DNA of 64,000 nt. Origin: Rachicladosporium sp. CCFEE 5018. Taxonomy: Eukaryota; Ascomycota; Dothideomycetes; Cladosporiales; Cladosporiaceae. Below are positions 55,906 through 64,000 of this stretch, piece by piece. Each line of letters begins with the position of its first letter. Position 1 is the first letter of the stretch. The notes under the pieces are model-generated. The model had not been told where the DNA came from, made no database searches, and worked only from the letters and a program-made list of their open reading frames with translations. The translations under genes and the position numbers were made by a program. Location: positions 62,001 to 126,000 of the forward strand of contig KZ111193.1 in NCBI GenBank assembly GCA_002077045.2. The letters run 5' to 3'.

Positions 55906-56609
55906 ATGGCCTCCGCCCTCCGTCCCACGCTCCTGCGCCGCGCGCTCGTCGTCCCAACATCCCGCTCGATCACCACAACCACATCCCCCGCCCTCCGACA
56001 GCTCCGACTCACTACCCCCATCCTACGACAATGCCCTCGAGCTACATTCCAAACCTCCACAGCGCGGAAGATCCTGCCACCCCTACCGCAAGTCATGCAC
56101 GGGACGATCAATGATGCTGCGCCAGTCCCGGAGCCAGAGCCATTGCACGGCAGCTACCATTGGAGTTTTGAGAGGTATGCAATGCTCGCACTGGACTGGA
56201 GGATGGGACGCGATGGTGAAGCATGAATGAGCTAGACAGTGGCTGACAGATGATACACAGGGGCGTCTCGATTGCACTTGTACCCCTCACAGTCATCCCC
56301 TTCGCCGCCGGCTCACTAAGCCCGCTTCTCGACGGTGGACTGATCGGACTGCTGATCTTGCACTCGTACATGGGTTTCGGGTACAGCTCCTCGACTCCTC
56401 CACACTCACATCACAAGGGTTCATACTGACATGCCCGCCACAGCGCCTGCATCACAGACTACTTTCCCACATGGCGCACTCCCATTACGCGCAAACTTGC
56501 AGACTGGGCGAACTTTCTCGCGATTTTTGTCGTCGGCTGGGGTTTCTACGAGTTCGAGACAAATGATGTGGGTCTTACCGAGGCTGTGAGAAAGATCTGG
56601 AAGGCTTAG
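55906..56609 (+). CDS. SDH4: succinate dehydrogenase membrane anchor subunit SDH4 (SDHD), three exons
   Basis: Exons are 55906-56174, 56261-56380 and 56444-56609, with introns of 86 and 63 nt, both phase 2; 184 aa. The N-terminus is a long mitochondrial presequence rich in Arg/Ser/Thr. The mature part shows HGSYHWSFER, two membrane helices before and across LILHSYMGF, then ACITDYFPTWRTP and a third helix ending in YEFETNDVGLTEAVRKIW, all typical of complex II anchors. It binds haem b and quinone with SDH3 in the inner membrane. In yeast the sequence is HSHLGFQ; here it is HSYMGFG, a small change near the haem pocket. Confidence 0.9.
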
Positions 56610-57069
56610 GGAGGGGGGATAGTGTGTCTAGCTGGGATTATATGATGTTGTAACCTCTACATTTTGCTTCATGGCTTAGTCGGTGTGGGGGCGACCCGGA
56701 CGCCTTTGCTCGTTTCCTAAGCGTCCGCTCGGTTATATCGCAATTCGAATTGCCGTAGCGATCAGCGGGAGAACTGCACTTACTGGGTGAGCGTCAGCGT
56801 GTACTCGGCATATTGTTCTCGACACTTCCCATGCGACTGATCAGGAGTGCTGTCATCAGACGAATTGAGAAGATGAAACTAAGCTGGCATGTTATCACGA
56901 CCAACCAGCGTCTTCGCGGCTAGCCAGTCAAATGGCCCCAGCTGCTGTCATCACGTAAAGACACCACAATAAGAAGATAAAGGCACGTACTTGGACCACG
57001 CTGCCACATCAGATCCCTCGCCCCACCAGCCATGTGCACCTCATCCAGCGTAATTCATGCCTTGCCACT
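56610..57069. other. intergenic, converging 3' ends
   Basis: 460 bp between the 3' ends of SDH4 and the GNAT gene. The palindrome GCAATTCGAATTGC occurs near 56740. Nothing else recognised. Confidence 0.5.
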
Positions 57070-57702
57070 TCAGACCAACTTCACGCCCACCTTGAAATGC
57101 AGATCCTCCCTCAACCCCTCCATCCCCTCTGTATGTGTGAAGCCCTTCTTCAACACACTCTCCCCGCCCTTGACATCCGCAAACCCCATCCGCGTCCAGA
57201 AATCGCCCGTCTCAACGACGCTGTAATTAGCGTACAGCTCCTTGCCACCTCTGAGCTCTGCCTGCTCGCACAGAACGTTGATAAGTGTTCTAGCGAGACC
57301 CTGTCCCCGATGCTCAGGCGACACGCAAAAACAGCAGACTTCCCACCCAGCCGTGTCGGTTGCAGCTTGCGGATGCTGATTGGAAGCCGCGCCGTTGGCG
57401 GAGTCGCCATGTTTGGGGACATGACTTATCCAGTTCAGCCCTCTATGCGGCTCGAGCCCGGCGCAGGCTATGGGTTCCCCACTCTCGGACAGGAGCACGA
57501 TAAGAGAGCCATTGGGGCCTAGCTCGTGACCTAGATCCGAGAGGCCTTGCGTTACGTCTGGGGCTAGGCGGTACCAGGTGGGAGGGAAGGCTTGGATGTC
57601 TTTGCGTTTGTAGGAGGTGAGGATTAGGCTGTGGAGGGCGGGGGCGTAGGGGAGTGAGGGCAGAGTGGCGGAGGGGTGAATCTCAGTTGTGGTGGGTGGC
57701 AT
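57070..57702 (-). CDS. GNAT-family N-acetyltransferase
   Basis: 210 aa from the ATG at 57702 (MPPTTTEIHPS); the same frame continues upstream for 61 codons from a non-ATG codon, so an earlier start is unlikely. The acetyl-CoA-binding motif A is CCFCVSPEHRGQGLARTLI (about 130-148), preceded by the beta-strand VLLSESGEPIACAGLEPHRG. YSVVETGDFWTRMGFADV near 170-187 forms motif B. The N-terminal 50 residues include LILTSYKRKDIQAFP. The substrate (small molecule or protein) cannot be told. No signal peptide. Confidence 0.8.
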   Translation of the reverse strand: MPPTTTEIHPSATLPSLPYAPALHSLILTSYKRKDIQAFPPTWYRLAPDVTQGLSDLGHELGPNGSLIVLLSESGEPIACAGLEPHRGLNWISHVPKHGDSANGAASNQHPQAATDTAGWEVCCFCVSPEHRGQGLARTLINVLCEQAELRGGKELYANYSVVETGDFWTRMGFADVKGGESVLKKGFTHTEGMEGLREDLHFKVGVKLV

Positions 57703-58691
57703 GGCTACGGTGGCACTTGTGCGTTCGTAGTTGCTTCGCTGTCCGGATGTCGAGTCGGGCTTCCGCTGCTGTGGTGTCTGTCTGTAATGAGAAGCTGTGA
57801 GAAATCGCACACAAGAGCGAGCCGCAATCCCGCGATCAGCGAGTAGGATCGGTGTAGTCTTGCTATCTTTTAGGGTCAGTACCAAAGCGCTCCAGTGCTA
57901 GGATCGAGCTGATATGAGTGGCTCCTATCTTCCCAGTAATCTGGAGAAACGTAGGTGGTCTGCAGAGGAAGAGTGGGATGGATGTTATCAGGAATGGATC
58001 CAGTAGGAGGTACTTCTCAGTGAGAGGGTGGAGGCATCATGGGTGAAGAGCGTTCAGTATATGCGCATCGAGCTTCATATCTTGCTGCGGTGTCGTTCTT
58101 TGGCAGCTGTTACTGAGTCATTTTGACGGGACCATTGGGATGCAGCCAAGTACCGCAGATCCACGCAGATACCCAATACGGATCTCATGTCTGATTGTTA
58201 CCACCCTCACCAATACTGATTGGTGGCCGCACGCGATGTTGACCATGACCGTGGACGCCGATGTCTCTTACCAGTGGTAGCTCATACCTCGCTGTCGTTG
58301 GCCAATGCCGGCCAATACCTCTCCCGAGCGCCGCTGTTCCGCTGTGTCGGTTACACAGCCGAATCGGCCTACGTCACTGCACAGCTGCTCTCATTCGCAG
58401 CGTGCCTGACAACAGCTGCTGCTGACATTTCATGCACGTGTGCAGCCCCTCCGCTTCAATCCGGCCGCGTGGTAGGAGAGGGCACCGTAGAGGGGCCGGG
58501 TAAGTCAATATAGAGCTCTCTGTTCCTGCAGTCAAGCATTGCTTGTCTCTTGTGCTCCGCTTTCAACTACTTTGCGCTTTACGTTGTAGTGATAGCCTTG
58601 TTTGCTTGAGTCTGAGGTGCACAAGCAATGGCACACCGGTGAAACTGTAAGGCTTGCTTTGCGTCGCGTTCTTCGAAATACTTTCGCGGCC
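57703..58691. other. intergenic, divergent promoters
   Basis: 989 bp between the GNAT gene (minus) and the SYLF-domain gene (plus). No gene or repeat recognised. Confidence 0.5.
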
Positions 58692-60737
58692 ATGGCCTCC
58701 TCAACGCTCTGGCAACGCGTCAAGTCTGGCAGCAAAACGGGCTTCGACAAAGCCTACGCTGCCGTCGATAAACTCGGTCCACCGATCAACAAATTGTCAA
58801 ATAAGATAGGTAGCGAAGCCTTCTGGCCCACGACTCTCGACAAGGAATCCGACAAAGCCGCCCGGATCCTTAAATCCTTCTGCAAAGATGGCTTTTACAC
58901 TGAAGAAGAGTATCAGCCCGCGGACAACGGCCCGAAGCAGAAGCAGCGCGTTGTCAAGAAGATTCCCATGGAGGTGATCAGGAATGCGAAGGCATTGGCC
59001 ATCTTCACGACTATGAGGACGGGGCTGTGGGTCAGTGGTGCGGGCGGGAGTGGGGTGTTGATTGCCAGGCAGGAGGACGGAAAGTGGAGTCCGCCGAGTG
59101 GGATTATGTTGCATACAGCTGGGCTCGGCTTCATGGTTGGGATCGATATTTACGATGCCGTGGTCGTGATCAATTCTGCGAAGGCGCTAGAGGCCTTCTA
59201 CAACGTACGATGCACGCTGGGCAGCGAGGTCAGTGTTGTTGCTGGGCCGGTGGGCGTGGGAGGGGTGTTGGAGACTGAGCTGCATAAGCGGCAGGCGCCT
59301 GTGTTTAACTATATGAAGAGTCGCGGGTTCTATGCTGGGGTGCAGATCGATGGGACGATCATCATTGAGCGGACGGATGAGAATGAGCGCTTTTATGGGG
59401 AGAAGATTGGGGTGAAGGATATATTGAACGGGAAGGTCAGACATCCGCCGTTCGAGGTGAGGCGACTGCTTGAAACGATCAAGGCCGCGCAAGGTGATAA
59501 GGACGTCGATGAAGCATTTCTACCTACCGAAGCGCCACCTGGTGACTTCGAGGTGGACGATGGCCATATGTTTGGCGTACCGGACAAGGAGGATCCTGAT
59601 CCGTACGGCGTGCTTGCACTCGAGAAAGAGGGCATGGGAGTGCGAGAGGCGGCGACAAAGGCTCGCGCAAGCTGGGTCGATTTCACTTTCGCACCAAGTC
59701 CCACGAGTCCAGTGCACAAGGTCTATCAGCGACATTCGGGGGAGCATAGCTTCAGTAGACCTGTGAGCTGGCGAAAGAGTGGTGGCAGTATGACAAATCT
59801 TTCGATGACCTCTTCAGGTACAGGGAGTGCTTCGGCGCGACCTATGGCACCTCCGCCACCTCCTAGGAGCTTGAGAACGAGTACGGAGCGTGCAGCGGAA
59901 CGACCTGTGCTGATGACGAGTACGGCGACGCAGACGACTGAGGAAGACTTGCCACCAAGTCCGAGCAGGAACAGCAAAGCTGGATCGCCTTTGGCTAAAC
60001 CAGTGCAGACACCTCCAGCTCTGCCAATAACAGATAGTACTGGAAGCCTACACCAACTACACAATCAGCTGACCCCGCCTCGGACGCCGCCGGCGCAGAC
60101 GAGTGAATTTGCTGAGCCTTCTCCACCGCCTCAGCTGAACGGTGCGACGCCTGACGAAACATCCCACCATGGCATGCACCAAGTAGATCTTGACGATGAT
60201 CACGATGATCTCGACGATGACGACGTTCACATCGAAGAGCCGGTCGTGCACTCAGTTCAGACCGTACGGGCAATCCAGCCAACGAGTCCTGTTGCCATTG
60301 CAGGCGGATCGAAGGCACGCGTAGTAACGGTGGGTAAGCGGATACCACCCAAGCTGCCACCTCGGAATCCGAATAGAGTGGGCGATGGCAGTCCGACAAG
60401 ATCGGAGACAAGTGTCGAGCCGATGCCTACCGAGATAGAGACGGAGACTGATAGCAATGAGCACCATACAGCACTCCCTGCGCTCGCGAATATCGACACA
60501 GCGACCGGCACAAAAGATGTGGACCGCTCATCAGGTCAGCGAGCAGCTCATGATAGTCCTAGCCTGGGTCAGATGATGAGGGATGTGAAGCTTGATGATG
60601 ATGATGACGAGGATGTGGTCTCGCCAATGGAGCCCGGGATCAAGCTGCATGACGCAGAGCACAGCGCCGGAGAGGGAAAGGAAAACACGCGAGTTCCAGA
60701 GCCTGTGCGGACGTCGATGCCTGGCGGGTTCGACTGA
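58692..60737 (+). CDS. SYLF-domain (DUF500, Ysc84-like) protein with disordered tail
   Basis: Single exon, 681 aa from the ATG at 58692; the frame extends upstream only from a non-ATG codon. The SYLF lipid-binding domain covers about 60-260: KIPMEVIRNAKALAIFT, GAGGSGVLIAR, GFMVGIDIYDAVVVINS, GSEVSVVAGPVG and KSRGFYAGVQIDG. Yeast Ysc84/Lsb3 have the same domain followed by SH3 and act at actin patches in endocytosis; no SH3 is seen here. The C-terminal 350 residues are disordered, rich in Pro/Ser/Asp, with many PxxP stretches and an Asp tract (DDDDDED, near 660). It could therefore be a ligand rather than an owner of SH3 domains. Peripheral membrane association is inferred. Confidence 0.88.
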   Translation: MASSTLWQRVKSGSKTGFDKAYAAVDKLGPPINKLSNKIGSEAFWPTTLDKESDKAARILKSFCKDGFYTEEEYQPADNGPKQKQRVVKKIPMEVIRNAKALAIFTTMRTGLWVSGAGGSGVLIARQEDGKWSPPSGIMLHTAGLGFMVGIDIYDAVVVINSAKALEAFYNVRCTLGSEVSVVAGPVGVGGVLETELHKRQAPVFNYMKSRGFYAGVQIDGTIIIERTDENERFYGEKIGVKDILNGKVRHPPFEVRRLLETIKAAQGDKDVDEAFLPTEAPPGDFEVDDGHMFGVPDKEDPDPYGVLALEKEGMGVREAATKARASWVDFTFAPSPTSPVHKVYQRHSGEHSFSRPVSWRKSGGSMTNLSMTSSGTGSASARPMAPPPPPRSLRTSTERAAERPVLMTSTATQTTEEDLPPSPSRNSKAGSPLAKPVQTPPALPITDSTGSLHQLHNQLTPPRTPPAQTSEFAEPSPPPQLNGATPDETSHHGMHQVDLDDDHDDLDDDDVHIEEPVVHSVQTVRAIQPTSPVAIAGGSKARVVTVGKRIPPKLPPRNPNRVGDGSPTRSETSVEPMPTEIETETDSNEHHTALPALANIDTATGTKDVDRSSGQRAAHDSPSLGQMMRDVKLDDDDDEDVVSPMEPGIKLHDAEHSAGEGKENTRVPEPVRTSMPGGFD

Positions 60738-61248
60738 GAAGCCACCTCGGCGCCTGACAGCAGTGGGGGCCAGCAGTGAATGAGCGTCGATGATTTGTGA
60801 TGATAACGATGCATTATGTGCCTATACAGATACTATAGCCTCCTTGGATACACAGTACCTGTACCTCATTACCAAGTCAGAGCAAGTTCTCCAATGTTAA
60901 TTCACTTCTTCGGCTGGCGCGTTTGATTCGTTCAGCTCATGTCACGTGCAGCCCGCTGCCCGCATCACTTCTCGGACTTAGGAGACTGCACTTCAAGAAA
61001 GTACCCCAGATCATCAGAGCCGCCATCAACAACACCACCCCGGCATTACCCCCAGCTCGCGCGCGTTGGTGCAGCGTTCTCCCCTCTACTCCTTAGTCCA
61101 CCTTGTGCATATACACACCTTTCCCTCTCCACCCCCCATCTCCCCCCTTCCAACCCTCAAATCCATCGCCGACGACGCGATCCCAAGCTCCACCATCGCG
61201 ACGGCGCGGACAGGACACGAGTACGGCTAGTGCTGGAGGGCCGCAAGG
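60738..61248. other. intergenic, NUP2 promoter region
   Basis: 511 bp between the SYLF gene and the nucleoporin start. The stretch 61080-61200 is C/T-rich on the plus strand, as expected for a fungal promoter. No other gene. Confidence 0.5.
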
Positions 61249-64000
61249 ATGAGCAAGCGCGGCGCGGAAGGCCAGGGCGGCGAGGAGCGGTATGGTGGGT
61301 ACGAGCATGGAGGCGGGCCTGATGGGACGGCGGATAAGCCTAGGACGGCTACGGCGGCGCAGATGGCGCAGAGGAAGTGAGTATATCCCCTGTGTCCCTT
61401 GTTTTGCGCGGCGGTCTTGTTTGGTCGGTTGGATGGCTGGCGGCGCGAATGCGACGGGTTGCTGGAGCAGGACCTGGGATGGCGATGGAGGATTGCTGGA
61501 GGATGCCGTTGAGCTCGGCCCGGTCGGTAGGGAAGTCATGAAGTCGTAAAAGATCGCGCTAGAGGTGACTGGCGAGGATTTGCAGGAGCTGTACAAAGTA
61601 GGACGGCGCAAAAGCTACGACATGGCCGTGGGCTCGCTAGCAGAGAGGCTAGCGGAGACCATGTCTCTCCGGATCTTCGACTGCACTTGCGCTGCTATCG
61701 ACTCAGCTGCGAAAACGAATTAGCACTGCTACATCAGTGAGAGGCTCTAGGTGTCGATCGTGAAGGGGCCCATCCACACTGTCCTCCCTCTCCGAGGTCC
61801 TGTATGTCTGGCTTCATGCTGTGACTTTGTCGATATGCGCACAGCAGCTTGAACAGCTTTGGAGAGAGGATGGGCAGCCGTGGTTGCAGATCAGAAGAGA
61901 CCACCAGCGAAGCTTGTGACTTGTTTGTGCTTCGAGGGGCTGCGCACGGTCGGATCACGTGTCCCCATCGCACTTGCCTCGTGTACTCGACACGGGATAG
62001 ACCGCCGCCAAGGCAGCCCACAATCAAGACAAACGGCTTTGTTGACACTTTGCTAACACATCACTTCGCAGAATCAAAAGCCTCAAGGGTCGACCAGGCA
62101 CAGGAAGCGTCGGGCGCCGCACAGCGTCACCCAGTCCCATGCCAATGTTTCCTCCTCAACAGCAACAACAGGCAGCTGGCCCAGTCCAGTTCAACTCTGC
62201 GGCCCCATCATCATTCAGCTTCGGCGCGCAGCAACCACAACAACTAGGCTTTGGTTTCGGCGCATCACAGTCCCAGCAAGCCACTACTTCATTTACCTTC
62301 GGCCAGTCCCAGCCGCAAGCACCTCAGCAAAACAACATAAACGGCTCAGCGTCATTCGGCGGCTTCGGGCAACAGCCTCAGCCCAACGGCAGCGCATCTC
62401 CAAGCCTTTTTGGCGGATTTGGCCAGCAGCAGCCTCAGCAGAATGGCAACAGCACCCCGTCCTTCACATTCGGCGCCGCTCCTTCGCAACCGCAGCAGAA
62501 TGGTAGCAATCCCTTTCAGCAGCCACAACAAAACGGCAGCACGCAGTCCTCGAATGCATTCGGCGGCTTCTCTGCTCAGCCTTCTCAACCAGCAACAAAC
62601 GGCACCTCACAGTCAACACTCTTCAACGGCTTGGGTAATCAGTCACAAGACAGCTCTCGCGCGTCTACCCCCCTATTTGGTGCCGCTCAGCCTGCCGCGT
62701 CTGCCAAGCAAGCTGCGCCAAGTAATGGCTTCCAATTTGGCAACACCGCACCTGCCTCGAGTAGTCCATTCAACGGCTTCGGCACCAGTCAGCCAGCTGC
62801 TCAACCCAGCACCAGCAACATCTTCAACCCGTCGGTCAACAAGTCGATATTCGAAAAACCTGCAGAAACCCCAAAGGCGAATGGCTGGGCTTCCTTCACG
62901 TCTGGCACACCTTCACCCTCGCAGGCCAACGGCACTGGCGCAAGTGTGCTGAGCGGCTGGTCGCAGCAACAAGCCACCAAGTCCTTCACTGGCTTCACAC
63001 CAGCTCAAGCTGCACAGTCAGATGCGCAAGACCAAGACGACGCAATGATCAGTCCACAGAAGCAGCAGAGCCAGCCAAGCACTGGTTTCAGCTTCGGACC
63101 ACAAGCGGGGCAGACTAATCCCTTCGCTACCGCACAACAAGGCGCAAATGCAGCTGACGCGTCCGCATCTACATCCACACCTGGCAATAGTCTCTTCGAC
63201 AGGATCACGCCCGGCGACACTGCACCAACGCCAGCGCAGCCAGCTCAGCCACTGTTCGACTTCGACCAAACCACATCGCCTGCTGCAGTGCCATCTGAGG
63301 TCAATGACACGGCAAGCACTCCAAAGGCGCCCACAACTATCGGCAACGACTTGTTCAGCCGCATCAGCTACCCAGACACCAGCCGCGAGTCATCGCAGGA
63401 AGCGCATACATCAACACCGCAATCCCCATCACTCTTCAGCGGCTTCGGCGAAAAGAATGCCCAACCAAGCACTCCGTCTGCCAACCTCTTCACTGGCAAG
63501 ACAAATGAGGCACCACCAAGCGAGGTACCGGCTTCTACGAAGGCGCCATCCACGGGCAATCGACTCTTTGCGCCATCGGCCAACGTCGGCAAGTCGCTGT
63601 TCACGCCAGCAGCACCATCGAAGCTCTCGCAAACCACAATCGCCTCACCGCCACATGTATCCACACCGCCAATGGCCAAGGAGATATCAAGATCCACACC
63701 TGCAACGACATCATCGCCATATGAGCGTGAGATGCGTAAGCTGAACAAACAGTTCATGGCGCAATGCCAGCGTGCCGATCGCAAAGCGGATCTGACGCTG
63801 CTGTGCGAGTACTACATGTCCAAGACAAAGGAACTGAAGCGCAACAATGGCAAAGCCGTGTCTGAGGACGTTCCCACAAAAGAGGCGACACCCAAAGCAG
63901 CACCTTTGGCGTCAACTTCCAACCTCTCCAGTGGTGCTGCAAGCAAGACACCGTCGATGCAGCATGAGCAGCCATCAGCTGCTGCATTCGTCACACAGCC
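61249..64000 (+). CDS. NUP2: Nup2-like FG-repeat nucleoporin, 5' part (runs off window)
   Basis: Exon 1 is 61249-61376 and exon 2 runs from 62072 to the window edge without a stop, joined over a 695-nt GTGAGT...TTCGCAG intron (phase 2) that has TGCTAAC 13 nt before the acceptor junction. The N-terminus SKRGAEGQ...TATAAQMAQRKIKSLKGRP matches filamentous-fungal Nup2, whose start binds importin alpha. Residues about 75-500 are FG-rich (FSFG, FGFG, FGGF) with Gln/Asn/Ser spacers. A short helical part near the edge (LNKQFMAQCQRADRKADL) precedes further disordered sequence. A Ran-binding domain is expected beyond the window. It acts at the nuclear pore basket in import and export. The intron is more than ten times the local norm, so an unrecognised extra exon is possible. 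Confidence 0.82.

Noticed and set aside
62072..64000. 180- to 198-aa Gln/His/Arg-rich plus-strand open frames
   Set aside because: They are out-of-frame readings of the FG nucleoporin's low-complexity exon.
1..64000. CRISPR arrays, operons, ribosome binding sites or phage features
   Set aside because: The DNA is nuclear fungal sequence with spliceosomal introns; no regularly spaced repeats or polycistronic layout were seen.

Overview
The window looks like nuclear DNA of a filamentous ascomycete. Genes are spaced out on both strands, and most introns are 48-65 nt with GTAAGT/GTGAGT-type donors, often with a CTGAC/CTAAC-like branch site. The gene set includes mitochondrial complex I, an Sfp1-type regulator, a Kin4 kinase, an S10 carboxypeptidase and several families restricted to filamentous fungi. 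I infer a Dothideomycete (Mycosphaerellales/Capnodiales type), but no species can be fixed from sequence alone. Coding starts were placed on ATG and exons joined by reading splice sites and phases by hand; every joined model is phase-consistent.

Layout. 0-3.5 kb: Kin4-like kinase (-). 4.9-5.8 kb: frameshifted DUF829/TMEM53-type gene (+). 5.8-13.1 kb: four paralogous genes for small secreted glycoproteins, all on the minus strand, each with one phase-2 intron at the same position; only the second copy is intact. A secreted SGNH esterase (+) sits between copies 2 and 3. 13.4-19.8 kb: WDR89-like WD40 protein, an acidic hypothetical protein and an Sfp1-like zinc-finger regulator. 19.8-23.2 kb: about 3.4 kb with no recognisable gene. 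23.2-26.9 kb: secreted serine carboxypeptidase and a Gly/Ser-rich membrane or GPI-type protein. 27.9-36.5 kb: SWR1 chromatin remodeller (two apparent 1-nt losses), complex I NDUFB8 and a Rieske/AIF-type oxidoreductase. 37-41.4 kb: coiled-coil protein and an F-box/DUF7730-like protein. 42.1-42.6 kb: a four-exon cysteine-rich protein built of three repeats. 45.5-53.9 kb: lysine 2,3-aminomutase, a 117-aa hypothetical protein, PPIL4-type cyclophilin, GH1 beta-glucosidase and a DUF1479 oxygenase-like protein. 54.1-64 kb: mitochondrial processing peptidase beta (with an in-frame TAG), succinate dehydrogenase membrane anchor SDH4, a GNAT acetyltransferase, a SYLF-domain protein and the 5' part of a Nup2-like FG nucleoporin that runs off the window.

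The most interesting signals are the tandem family of secreted proteins in successive stages of decay, the exon-per-repeat cysteine-rich gene, and the lesions in normally conserved genes (SWR1, MPP-beta). Those lesions mean either sequence errors or a duplicated/hybrid genome in which one copy is free to decay. No rRNA, tRNA, CRISPR array or transposon could be supported.
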